The position numbers and the translations under genes were made by a program. Positions 23,708-34,850 of a stretch of DNA of 64,000 bases are shown one piece after another; positions within the stretch are counted from its first letter, which is position 1, and every line of letters starts with the position of its first letter. The DNA lies in contig NC_087071.1 of the NCBI RefSeq assembly GCF_963678635.1, positions 27,267,378 to 27,331,377 on the forward strand, written 5' to 3'. The DNA is from Symsagittifera roscoffensis (Eukaryota; Xenacoelomorpha; Acoela; Convolutidae). The notes beneath the pieces are model-generated. The model was not told the origin of the DNA. It saw only the letters and a list, made by a program, of their open reading frames with translations, and did not search any database.

Positions 23708-23790
23708 GCGCGGGGAATCGAACCCATGATCCCTGGTGTCCCTGTCGCATTTTTTACCTCTAGGTCAGGTGTGCTTATGAGAACATATAA
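23708..23790 (-). repeat. second tRNA-derived sequence
   Basis: A perfect B box (GGTTCGATTCC, complement of 23714-23724) and an A box (TGACCTAGAGG, complement of 23757-23767) lie on the minus strand. The T-arm has only three good pairs, and I cannot build an anticodon arm. It lies 215 bases from the first such sequence in the same orientation, just past the 3' side of the LINE. Confidence 0.5.
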
Positions 23791-23910
23791 TTAATTCATT
23801 TTGGATTATTTAGAATGTAAGAATTTTTTATTTCATGTGTTAAATGAGATAGTTTACTGAACGATAAACACAACGAGTCTGGGGGTAATAACCCAGTTGT
23901 TTTGAGGGTA

Positions 23911-26420
23911 TTATACCATTTTATTGATCTTGAACGCATGTAAAATTTTCCCAGCTTTGTTTTTGAAGGGGTTGGAAAAGCCGGAGTATGTCCAGATTAT
24001 GTCCAGAATTGTTTTTAAAACAGGTAAGATCATCAAGATAAAACATTTTGCATGAAGTTTGTTTATCGACTTCAGCACAAATTTTAGTAGTTTATAAATA
24101 TGAAGCTGATAGACTGACAAAATTTGGTGTTTTGTGAAAAGATCATTTGCGTTGTCGCTGCGCTTCCAAAAATTGAAAAAAAAATTGATAAATATTTCTA
24201 AGAGTAAAATAGGTTTTAGAGACGAATAGCTACAACAGCCACAGCCATATACAAGAACAACGTATTGAATCAATGGTTTAATATTGGCTTTATAATAACA
24301 GATGAGCTGATCTCTGGGGGAAAATGGCAAAGCTTACAAACGATTCCACTTTGTGTTGCTAGTTTTTTCGAAACATGTTGAGCTTGTGTTTGAAATGAGA
24401 ATTTGGAGTCTATTCTAGTCCCTAAATACTTGCAGACACATTCACGAGTAGCGTGTTCATGATTGATAGAAAATGACAGGTTCAAACTGGAAGCACTTAA
24501 TCCTAATTTCAATTGCACTGTTTTGTCCAAGTTCAAAAAAAGTTTGCTAGCATTCAACCAAACACTTATATTATTCAAATCATTTTTAACTTCTGAAGCT
24601 GTGCATCCTAGAGCATTAAATTTGTATCGTCTGCGAATAGAAACATTCCAGTGTATTCACTTGCACTAGGAAGATCGTTTATATAGAAAAGGAACAGCAG
24701 ATGACCTAAAATTGATCCCTGTGGCACACCACATTTATTGTGTTTCCAGGAAGAACTTGCTCCAGACATTTCAACACGCTGTTCGCGATTACTCAGATAA
24801 TTGCTCAACTAGTCTGATGCTTTGCTTCTTATTCCGTAAACGTTCAATTTTTAAATTGGCAAGTTATGATCAATAATATCAAACGCTTTTTTCAGATAGT
24901 ATCTTAGTATCAATAGTATCTTAAACATTCAGTTACCTCTGCTAAGGGATCAATACTGCTATGCTTAGTTCTGAACCCAACCTGTTGATTAAAAAGCATA
25001 CTGAATTTCTCGAAATATGTATATTCTATATTGTACAATACTCGCTGATAAAACTTACTCAAAGCATTCAGTATTGCAAATTGACGTAATTGTTTTCATC
25101 GTTCTCTGATCCACCTTTGTGTAATGGCAAACTTTCTCTTTTTTGCTGATTCATATGTAAATTTGCCTTCTTGAAATGATACATTGATTAATTTCGAGAG
25201 AATTGGCGAAAAAGCGAGACTGCTATTTTGATTATTTGGTTGTTTATGTTGTTATCACCTGGAGAAATTTTCGCGGGTAGCTTATCTATGGATGCAATTA
25301 TTTCATTAGTTGTTGTCCTCTGCAAGAAAAAAAAACACTCTTACAGGAGGATATATGGGACTTTGGTAGTTCATATTTTTTTTGGATAGTTAAAGCCATG
25401 TTTACAAAGAAAATATTGAATTGTTCCATCAGAGTCGAAGGCCGTTTGAAATTTTGTCTAGAGTCTCCGATATATTTATCGAATTTTCTGAATTAAATGA
25501 CTTTTTGTGTAGTTTTTATTTCTTTTTCTAACTGTTACCTCGCTTGCTCAAGTTGGTACAGTTTGTTCGTTTTCTTTTTATTACTCACCCAACTGTTATG
25601 TAACTTACTTTTCTTGGTTCTCAAGTTTTTTGCTTGATTTGTAAACCATGGAGGGTAAACTTTTTAATGTTTTTGCTCTAAAATTGATTCATATTCATAA
25701 AATGTGTTTCGAAAAAGGAGCTGAAAATTGTCAAAACTTTCATTAGTACTCAATTTTTAAAAGTCTTTTAAACGATGATCGAGAAAAAAAGAACTTGCCA
25801 ACTAGATCGGAGAATTTCGAAAAGAAGGTATCCCTGAAATTGTCAAGGCCTTCTTCCAATTTTTTGTTCATATGAATAAATAGGACTATAAGGATAATGA
25901 TCATAAAACTCTTGGTGTTCAAGGACATTTACATTTGCTTTATCTATATCTCTCACAGTAAAATGATCGCGACAAGGTTTGAATACTGATGACACTCGGG
26001 TTGCCTTTATGACAAGAGAATCAAAACCATATGAGTTTAACGTGTTCTTGTAATTTCCATTTATCAAATTGGTTTTTAATGTATCTATATTAAAATCTCC
26101 GCATACAATCTGTGGTATTTAAGAAGATGTGCACTCGAGAAAGGTATCTAAACTTTTCAAAAAATTCATATTTGTTTATTCTTGGAGGGTTAAATAATAC
26201 CGTTATTGCAAAATGGAAACCTTGGTGTGAGATTTTCGCCGACAACGCCTCATCAAGAACTATCGGCAATTCTTCAACAATGTTGATCCCCTTCAGGGCT
26301 GGAATCATCACACCTCCACCTCGCAATTTACAAGACTTCATTCTGTATTGATCATAACCTTTTATAAGTAAAGCTATATAAACAACTTGAGTATTTAACC
26401 ATGTTTCATTTACACATAAT
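23911..26420 (-). pseudogene. LINE ORF2 (endonuclease + reverse transcriptase)
   Basis: The endonuclease part spans about 26351 to 25850, with RGGGVMI, the catalytic-type GDFNID and a downstream DHF motif. The middle part is heavily broken. RT motifs lie at 24608-24808: YLSNR, GVPQGSILG (domain 4), YINDLP and FADDTNL (catalytic DD). The thumb/C-terminal region continues through 24578-23911 in two further frames (KYLGTRID near 24420). It lacks any open frame long enough to be active. Confidence 0.8.
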
Positions 26421-26527
26421 TTTGATGGCGGAGATTTAAGACAACATATAAGTGCTTGTAAGTCTTTAACTTATTTCTAAAAGGAACTAGCGTGATTGAG
26501 TAGCACAGAAATTTCAGCAGATGTATT

Positions 26528-27508
26528 TTAATCGGATCCATTCTCGACTGAAAAGGGAGTTTCTTTGTGAGGTGATGAATTTCTAGCAACTTTAGCAATA
26601 GGTTGAATAGCACTAACAATGGCTGGTACTAGAGCCTTGCTTATGTCTTTAGCTAGATTACTTCGATTTGTTTCTTCAAGTGGTGAGAGCATGAACTTTC
26701 TGTTTGGTCGCAGAACGCTCCTTCCTGATTCGGGTTTTTTTGTAGCGGTAGTGGTAACATAGGGCTTCAGTTGTTTCGGCCCACGCTCCATAATTAAAGG
26801 TAGTGTCTGCTTCCATTGATGATTCTTCCGGATAATTATTTGCTACGCTACTCTGGGGGAGAAAAGATTCAAGCTCAATGCTGGACTTCACTTGAAAGGG
26901 GTCTTGTGAGAAGCTATTGGCATTACTGGCGTATATATTTTGTTTGTGTGTGTAAACTGGTAATCCCAATTGTTTAGCTTCTTGTTTTAATTTTCCGTCT
27001 CCAGGAGTTAGGCATCTCTCAATCATGATAGGAAGGTTTTCTCAAATTTTGAACATTTTTCAGCCATCCTTTCCTTCTCCACACTATATCTCTATCCGCA
27101 TGAAAAATCAATTTAACAATCACTGGTGACAAAGAGTGACGGGCGGCTAGATTGTTGACGCTAAGATTGACTTTCAGATAGTGACGCTTGAAATTTAGTT
27201 TGCTGACATCGGGTTTCCACCATAGTCAAGGTTTACAAAAAAAAGCAAAGCTTTCTCGAATGTTTCTCCACTTCTACAACCCGTTCGGATTTTTCGTGTA
27301 TATCGTTGAAATTTTCAACAGCTTTATCTTTTATTTGACATTGCGCGTTTTCTAGAATTGCTTTTTTACGTTGTTGAAGTTCGATTACTTCAAAAAGTTT
27401 TTAGAAAAGAAGACTCTGTGCCTCTCCTTCGATTCCGGTTTAGATTGATTCTTTGATGTGATTGATTTGTGATATAACATCATTTAAATCTTCCATCTCT
27501 GAAACCAT
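26528..27508 (-). pseudogene. LINE ORF1 (coiled coil, nucleic-acid binding)
   Basis: It starts at the ATG complement of 27506-27508 (MVSEMEDLNDVISQINHI). An in-frame TAG lies about 25 codons in. A charged heptad-like stretch (ELQQRKKAILENAQ, near 27340-27400) looks like the trimerising coiled coil of ORF1 proteins. Next come a conserved-looking VWRRKGW segment (near 27080) and ERCLTPGDGKLKQEAKQLGL (near 27000), then a Pro/Lys-rich end at 26528. Several frameshifts separate these pieces. The role assumed from the family is RNA chaperone activity in the LINE particle. Confidence 0.65.
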
Positions 27509-28574
27509 TTAATAAATTTATCACAACAATTAAGCTTTTTAGACAATTTTCCATCTCTGAAACTATTTAATAAGTTTATCTCAACAATTAGACAATTAGG
27601 CAACAAATTCAAATTCTAGGAGCTTTTCCCTAGTACACATAACCCCACAGCCTACCATCAAAGATATATACAGCCCTCGAGTTGTTGACGTTATGGTAGG
27701 AGTACAGTTTGCTTGAGTATATAATGAAAAGAAGCCATATTAAGGTACGGAGGACCTTAGATGAAAACAATTCTCCAAAATTTAAAAAATAATCTTTTTA
27801 AATGTAATATTTCTAATTTGGTCGGATTGAGATCCATTGCTTCCACTGTTTTTTTCTTACGGAAGATTATGCTCCTCGCGTACTTGTGTCTTTGTTCGTT
27901 CATGAAAAATTAACTGAAATTCGTTCAGCATTTTTTCAGCCATTACAGTTCAAAAGAGCGTCCAACGAGTTTACAATTTTCAGAGCTTGCGCATCTCGCC
28001 AAAACTGCAATGTTTCAATTTTTTTTCCATTACTTCTCAAAAAAACTTATTAAACATTTGAGATACTCAGTTAGTGAAAATAGTAAAGAATTGGTTGAAG
28101 CTGCTTTTTGTTTAGCTGGCCCATAACTTCATTTCATGTCCCAGTTTCTGATTTGAGGGTGATTTTTTTTTCATTTCCAATTGATTTTGACAAAATTTAT
28201 TACTGGTACGTATGCATCGGCTTTATCTTTTTTCTACATTAAAAATTGAAGAGTTTCACGGGATGCTATCACAAAAACGATTCATACAATACTTCCACGT
28301 TGTCTCTGGCTCCATAACTTTTGAGGATCAAAACTAGCCTATTTTAACGGTTATTCCACCGGCGCTAACTATCGACTGCTCAATGTGAAAGTGGAAGGCT
28401 TAGAAACAGATTTAAACTTGAACTGTAATCCAATCAAAATTTCACCTAAATCAATGCGAAAAAAAACATTCTGAGAGAGCCCGAATGATACCTCAGGACA
28501 GAAGAAACGAAACCACACGGAATGAAACCACACGGAATGATACCCCGGGTTGACCTCCATACACTAAAAATTCT
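27509..28574. other. non-coding, AT-rich
   Basis: No gene recognised. A short direct duplication (CACACGGAATGAAAC type, 28509-28540) is the only organised feature. Confidence 0.4.
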
Positions 28575-29600
28575 AGTCCTACAATTCCTTACAGTTTGTC
28601 TATGAAAAAAAATGCTAGTCATACAATTCTCATATATGGAATCAGTAAGACTAGCATTCTTCCATATTGAAACTGTCTGGTCATAAAAAAGAATTGTAAA
28701 TTTTTATTTTTATGTAGTCCAGACTCATTTTTCTACACAATATCACCAAAAATTACAATGAGTGTTATGTATAAACGCCAATATGACAAAATTAGTAAAA
28801 TGTCAGTCAAAAAACAAGGCTACAATTTCGAACCACTTGAATTACGATAATCTTTCAAAGTAGAAGCTTTCTAGCCATATGCAAAAGTTAAGCGTTTTTT
28901 TTTTGTTTTTTTTTTGTGTAATCTTCATTATGTCATCTTTAATGCCAAGTCTTCTAATGCAGGTTATCTGTGAATATACTGCCATTTAACCTAAGGGTTG
29001 TTCTCAATTGAAAAATGTTTTGAAAATTTGTGCTCATCGAAGAACACAAAAAAAATTAAAACGAAACTCATTATTTATCTATTTAATTATTCAAGTTGCC
29101 TTTATGACCATACATTTTTATTATGAAAAAATGCTAGCCAAACAATTCTCATATATGGGAGAGGAGAATGCAAATCATATTGTTTTTCAAATGGATGGGC
29201 TATTTATGAGAGTTTTACGACTAGCTTTTTTCTTCTTCTATAAGTTAAGTGTCTTCTATAAAAAGTTAAGTATTTTTTTGTTTTTTGTGTAATCTTCAAT
29301 ACCTCACGACTTTTCAAAATATTTTTCAATTGAGAACAACCCATAGGTTAAGTGGCAGTATAATCACAGATAATCTGCATTAGAAGACTTGGCAGTAAAG
29401 ATGACATAATGAAGATTACACAAAAAACAAAAAAACACTTAACTTTTTGTAGAAGACACTTAATTTATAGTAGAAGAAAAAAGCTAGTCGTAAAATTCTC
29501 ATAAATAGACCATCCATTTATAAACAATATGATTCGCATTTTCCTCTCCCATATATGAGAATTGTTTGGCTAGCATTTTTTCATAATGAAAATACCTCAT
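28575..29600. repeat. cluster of foldback repeats
   Basis: Two sequence blocks (28895-29034 and 29120-29309) recur joined in inverted orientation at 29310-29590. The block at 29120-29309 pairs with about 29410-29590 over some 180 bases with few mismatches. A smaller hairpin (AATGCTAGTC at 28611-28620 against 28649-28658) uses the same core word ATGCTAGYCA. The word ACAATTCTCATATATGG occurs in three copies. This looks like a foldback transposon family with one unit duplicated and inverted. No protein is encoded. Confidence 0.7.
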
Positions 29601-29642
29601 CTTTTTGTGTAATCTTAATACCTCACGACACACAACCCGATC

Positions 29643-30318
29643 TGAGGTGCTCAACTCATGATTCGACCGAAAAGGTCGAACAATGTCCGATTTTGACTTT
29701 TTGGTTCGAATAATGTCCGCTTTTGACGTTTTGATTCGAACGATGTCCATTTTCGATTTTATTTGTCTTTACCGGACATTGTTGGACTTTGTTAATACTT
29801 ACCGGTTTTTGTTCGAATTTCATAAAATTAGCTCGAGTTTGTTCAAAAGTACTAAATTGTCTTTCGGCAAAATTATCGATTTTGTTTTAAAATGTCTACT
29901 GCTCTTTGTATACTGCTCAACTGCCCTTTTACTAGACTCAATTAGTTTTTGGCAATAGAATAAAACTGATATACGTTTTTTTTAAATTTTTTTTTCAAAG
30001 CAGCCAAATTTAGTAATAAGTGCCACAAACTTAAGGATCGTAGATTTATACAAGGAATTATTAAGATTAAGTAACTAGATCGACTCATGATTCGACCCTG
30101 GAAAGATTTTTTTCGACTCCTCATGATTCGGCTTTTTTTACTCACGATTCAACTCTGTTCGGCTCTATCGACAATGTTCGATTCAACTTATGATTCAACT
30201 CTGTTCGACCCAAGCTTCGGCTTTGTTTGACTATAGCCTTGGTTCGATCGTCGTAACTGTGTTTCATCATCGTAATTTCGATCGTCGTTTTGGTCGAATC
30301 ATGAGTCGAACACCTGAG
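29643..30318. mobile_element. TCGA-rich element with ~26-bp terminal inverted repeats
   Basis: The left end AGGTGCTCAACTCATGATTCG (from 29645) and the complement of the right end (AGGTGTTCGACTCATGATTCG, 30292-30315) match at nearly all positions over 25 bases. The ~670-bp interior is packed with GATTCGA, TTCGAC and CATGATTCG words and has no coding potential. It is a non-autonomous element whose interior appears built from repeats of its own terminal word. Target duplication is not clear. Confidence 0.65.
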
Positions 30319-31578
30319 CTCGAAAAGAACTGAATTATCATCAAAAAACGATCGTCAATGGGACAGATAACTAACTGGGACGAGGTATGCAACTAAAGTA
30401 TATTGCAAGTTTCACCGACCAAAAAGGTTTCCGAGGCTTTGAGCGATCCAAAAAAAATTATCGTTACTTTGCGCGACCCAAAAACGGTATGTTGCAACTA
30501 ACAGGGCTCAAAATGGTTTTCGCAGTTTTTTGCAGCGAAAACATTGTACATGACTAAATGCCTTCTGCACTGCTTTTCTGCACGACCAAGAAGACTCTGC
30601 GCGCCATAAAAAGTTTGCGCGCCATAAAAGTGTTGCTAAATAACGCGACCAAAATATTTTTGCGCGATTTTGCACAACAAAGCAGGATAGGAGGATTGCG
30701 CAAGAAAAAAATTTTCTTCGCGCGATGGCCGTTTGCGTGACCGTTATTTGTCGGGACGCAAGCCGCGAACCTCGGCCCTGGTAACCAGAAGAAAATGCAC
30801 CATATTTCGCATAGTTTCACACTTGATTACAAATTGCATATCTGTTCAATCTAATTATCAGGAAAAATTTAATTTGAATCTCCTGAACAGTAATGGTAAA
30901 TTCGCATTATAATACCCAAACCCACTAACAATGATATTTATGTTTCCATATACTCAGTTATCGAGAGGGCTATAGTTTGTATGGGTTTATAATGGGACGG
31001 AAGTATTATCAGATATCAGATGACATTAGATGGAAACTTTTCTCAAAAACTTATGCAATCTGAAAGTTTTGTCCATTTTTTTCGTTTTTTGTTCAAAATG
31101 GATTCCAAAGATTCCATCAGTTTTGACGCAAATGCATGGCTGTTTTCGAGACAAAACTTTTTTTAAACCAGTTAAACCAGTTACGGTATAAACATAAAAG
31201 AAGAAAGGCGAGAAAAACAGATCATAAAAGAAAGAAGTGCAGACCAAACTGGTTGTTAAAGCCTCAATATTTCAATGCTGTCTGCTAAAATACCTTTTTT
31301 ATAAAAAATACAAAATAATGGAGCCCACATAGTTCATTTTGTAAATAACCAACACAAAAAGAGAACTTTATCAAGATTTATGATTCTCTTTGCATGAATT
31401 GGTTGGTTTTTTGAATAAAAACCGAGGTTGAAATTAGTCATGATTTCAAGGATATGAATGATGAATACTTAAAAATTTTCATAATATTTAGAAAACAGAA
31501 AAAATAGCATTTTACAAGAAGTTACCATTTTTGCAGGAGAGAAAAAAACATTGAACTGAAACATCCAAGAAATCTAAA
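30319..31578. other. non-coding with a GCGCGAC-rich patch
   Basis: Between 30420 and 30790 the words GCGCGAC, GCGCGCCATAAAA and CGACCAAAA recur many times, a higher-order irregular repeat of unknown origin. The remainder (30790-31578) is ordinary AT-rich sequence. Confidence 0.5.
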
Positions 31579-31689
31579 AAGGGTGTCATCCAGCATGGAT
31601 ATACAAATCAAGAGACTTCTCAATCTCAATCAAAGAAAAAGGAAAAACGAGCACACAAATGCCAAAGAAACTACAAAAATCAAAATCTA

Positions 31690-32925
31690 CACCACAAAAA
31701 AAACAGGTGCAGGTCTTAAAGTTATAGAACAAGCCAAGGATAAGCTTAACGTAAGATATAAAGGGGTACAGAGAACAATAGACGCACTTACTAAAAAACG
31801 CATTGAGCAGGTGGCGAGAAAGACTATTAGAATAGCAAAAAAAGTCAAAAATCCCAAAACATTTGAACGAAGTTTCAAAAAGATTCACGGAAAAAATTTC
31901 TAACATACACTCCACTTAACGCATGGGTACAAATATTCGGCAAACAACCTAGATTATTGAGGAACAGCGGAGCAGCATTTGTTCCTAATCCCCTAATTTA
32001 CGGGCCATATAGACCATCCCGACTTAGTGATTATGTCGCGTATAAATCCGCACGGAGATCTGGACCATGCCTACATTTTTTAAACATAGAGACTCCCAGC
32101 GCGCCACAACACGCAATGTTCAAGAAGGACGAGAACAGGGGCCTGCCGGTAAAACAAACGAAAAAAAAACTGGCAACACAGACAAGCAGCCCAACAAAGA
32201 GAAAGGCAAAGGCAACGGGCAAAAGATCAGGAGGGCGCCCAGCACAGAAACTCCAAATAGCAAGGACGGACGATGTATTGGAGAAAAAGACTGCAAATAC
32301 CCAACCAGAAAAGACAGAATCGAGCCACTCAGACGATAGCCGATCCACAACATCTTCACAAGATGTAGTCCCATCTCCAAAAAGACAGAAACAGAAAAAC
32401 ACACCAGCCAAAGCACTGGCAACCCAAAGAAAGTCGACAAGAAACCGCCAATCGGCGCTCATCATGAATCGGCGACAAGAAACCGCCATTCGGAAATGCC
32501 GTGCCAATAAACACGATAAACGAAAATGATAACGAAAAAAACGAGGGACAAAAAGAATTTCGTTTTGAAATAGATTCAGTATCAAGCTTGTGTAACGTTT
32601 ATTGAGGCCATCAGCTCAAAACACAGTGCCAGACAAACAGAAGTAGTGGACCTGACGTCCCCAACGGAGGACGAAAACGTAGACAACAACAACGACATTC
32701 TATTCGTCAAGAACATCGACACACAGAAAACGGGACACACAGAAATGCAAGAAGACGAAGAACATAACAAACTAGAAGAGGAAATACCAACAGACGGAAA
32801 TAATTGAAGGAGAAAACTCAAAGTCCCACGAGGACTAAAATTTCAAAAAACTGGAAAGGTCCCACGGGGACCCTAGAACTCAATTTATATTTATAGTCAG
32901 TTAAAAAATTTTGTCGAGGGGGAAT
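31690..32925 (+). pseudogene. pol C-terminal tail of the deleted element
   Basis: Two frames: 31690-31903 holds the KDKLNVRYKGVQ...ARKTIRIAKKVK tail shared with 20300-20480, and after a frameshift about 31915-32529 continues (FGKQPRLLRNSGAAFVPNPL and a Lys/Ser/Thr-rich end). No enzymatic motif is present. A polar stretch continues without a long frame to the LTR. Purines GAGGGGGAA (32916-32924) immediately before the LTR form the polypurine tract. Confidence 0.6.
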
Positions 32926-33188
32926 GTCATCCGGCATGGATCGACAATCTAGATACATACATATACATGTTATTTATGCTACGCGTATATATATGCTATG
33001 GTTATAACCATACATTCGGCCGGTTGGTCGATTTTGAGAGACCTTCTCTCGAACGATGGCCAAACGAACGGTCAGACCAAAAAAAACGTTAGTTAAAGTC
33101 AGTTTTTTTACCTCGCTGCGTACTAGAGTATCAGTTTATCGATCCATTCGGATTCCAGAATTAGAAGATCATACGTTGAGGTATGACA
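32925..33188 (+). repeat. 3' LTR of Gypsy family 1, second copy
   Basis: 264 bp, TGTCATCCGGCATGGATCG at the start and GGTATGACA at the end. The core differs from the 13626-13878 LTR, but both share TGTTATTTAT, TTTATCGATCCAwTCGGATTC and the ends. A short frame crosses the boundary and is not a gene. Confidence 0.8.
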
Positions 33189-33193
33189 AAGGG

Positions 33194-34850
33194 AAAGCTA
33201 CTGGTTTCTTCATAAAATTTTTTGAGGGGGTTTCTTATTCAAACAAAACAATACTGCTCGCATCAGGAAAAAATCCCGATTGTTCAAAACGACCTTTGAA
33301 AAATATTGTGGCTCAATTTTTTGCTCAAAAAAATTGATTTTTTTTATTTTTCAGTATTAATTGCTAATCTTATTCCCGTAAATATTTTGATAAATGTTTT
33401 AGTTTTGCGTCTGGTAACGTATGAAAAGAGGAAATCAGTTTGCAGGATTTGTTTGTTCCCTTATGTTTTGATAAGATACTAAATAACACGCGCGTTAGTT
33501 CTCGCATTTTGGATAAATGTGGCCAAATGAAACCTCAATTCAGTAGCTTTTTCTGTACTTGCCGTTGCAAAATCTTTTTTTTTTTTTAATTTTTTAACCG
33601 TTCACTCTAACATGTTTCAAATGGTATGAAAAATTCTTCCAAAAACGGCCAGTTGACCTTTGTCTGGAGAAGAAACCAGACCGGGAACAAATATTCCATC
33701 TTTGATTTTGAAAGCCAAAGAAACATAAAAAATCCTAATTCATATGATATCATGGTTGAGATTTTACCTAACATGACATTTTACATAATATTTTACCTGA
33801 CTTCGTCATAAAATTTTCTAATATTTTCAACTGCATCAAAAAGTTGTGTCCCCATAGAACAAACCGGAAAACAGGACAGACACCAAAAGGCGGTAGCCTT
33901 TTTAACTCTTGTTAAGTTCAGACTTTCATTATGTTCGATTGCATTTTCTTCTCAATCATATAATTTGGTTCACGTTTATTGTCGCCTTATCTGATCCTCC
34001 ATTTTATTATTAGGTTAAACTCAAATTTAGGTTTTTCCGAAATTGACCAAAATTTAGGTTTGGCAAAATTTGGAAGATTGGGGCTGACTCTAGTTTAAAA
34101 AATCATGAAGATTGAAACCGCTTATTAAAAGGTTATTTGACTTAATATATTTACTTTTTTCATATAGAAAGTAAACTAAAAGTTGTTGTGTGATGCCTGA
34201 AAAAACCATCAAAACTGCGCATGAGTGCCCTCATTCGCATATTTTTCAACAATTGTCAAATGAATTGGTTGAACACAGCTCTTCTTAACTCGCGGAACGT
34301 ATTGAATACTGAATCACAGCTTCGGACAGCCAATTTGCGCAAACTTTTTCACAACCATTGGAGCTGCAAGGTGAAAAAAGCAAGTCGCAGCGTTTGGGTA
34401 GTCTGTTTTTCCTTCAAAACCAAGGAAAACCAAATGATTCGATGTTAAATGTAACCTAGTAAGCGAAAAGAAACCTTCTCCACCGCAGCGGTGTAAATAC
34501 AAGAAGCTAAATGAAAAAATGCACAAATTGAAACCTTTTTGTATAAAGCGGCTTGTGATCTCGATGTTATTCGAATATAGTTTTTAGTACTAGACATTCG
34601 AAAATAAATATTTCAACGCATAAAAGAAAACAGATCTCTTGCATTTTGCCTTTCGATGATTCTTTTTGATTTCAATAACAACAAATAATTTATAGCGAGG
34701 TTGAATAAACTGCTTCCTAAAAAACAAATAAAATTTTGAAGCTCATTTTCAGGGTGCACTTAAAATTAATTTTGCATTTAGGCTCAAATTATTTAAATAG
34801 GCCAATATCGTAATGACTTTGAAAAATTTTAAATTTGATATCCCGAGCGA
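33194..34850. other. non-coding, AT-rich
   Basis: No gene, RNA or repeat recognised. Confidence 0.4.

Larger units (their letters stand above)
23830..27508 (-). mobile_element. decayed non-LTR retrotransposon (LINE, CR1/Jockey-like)
   Basis: On the minus strand, in order: ORF1 (from ATG at 27508), an APE-type endonuclease (GDFNID near 26100), a reverse transcriptase (GVPQGSILG, LFADDTNL at 24608-24730), and an ORF2 C-terminal part ending at 23911. All frames are broken by stops and shifts. No target duplication or defined 3' tail is visible. The precise clade needs a tree. Confidence 0.85.
31584..33188 (+). mobile_element. internally deleted Gypsy family 1 element with 5-bp TSD
   Basis: It starts with about 25 bases of LTR start (TGTCATCCAGCATGGAT, compare 32925), jumps directly into the post-integrase tail, and ends with a full LTR (32925-33188). 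The flanks are AAGGG at 31579-31583 and AAGGG at 33189-33193, a target site duplication fitting LTR integration. The 1.6-kb derivative therefore lost almost all of gag-pol, either before insertion or by a later deletion that left the first LTR bases. Confidence 0.75.

Noticed and set aside
30554-30820. Overlapping frames in the GCGCGAC-rich patch
   Set aside because: Frames are open on both strands because of the GC-rich repeats, with no domain and no support.
33056-33337. 93-codon plus-strand frame crossing the Gypsy LTR end
   Set aside because: It spans LTR and unrelated flank, so it cannot be an original gene.
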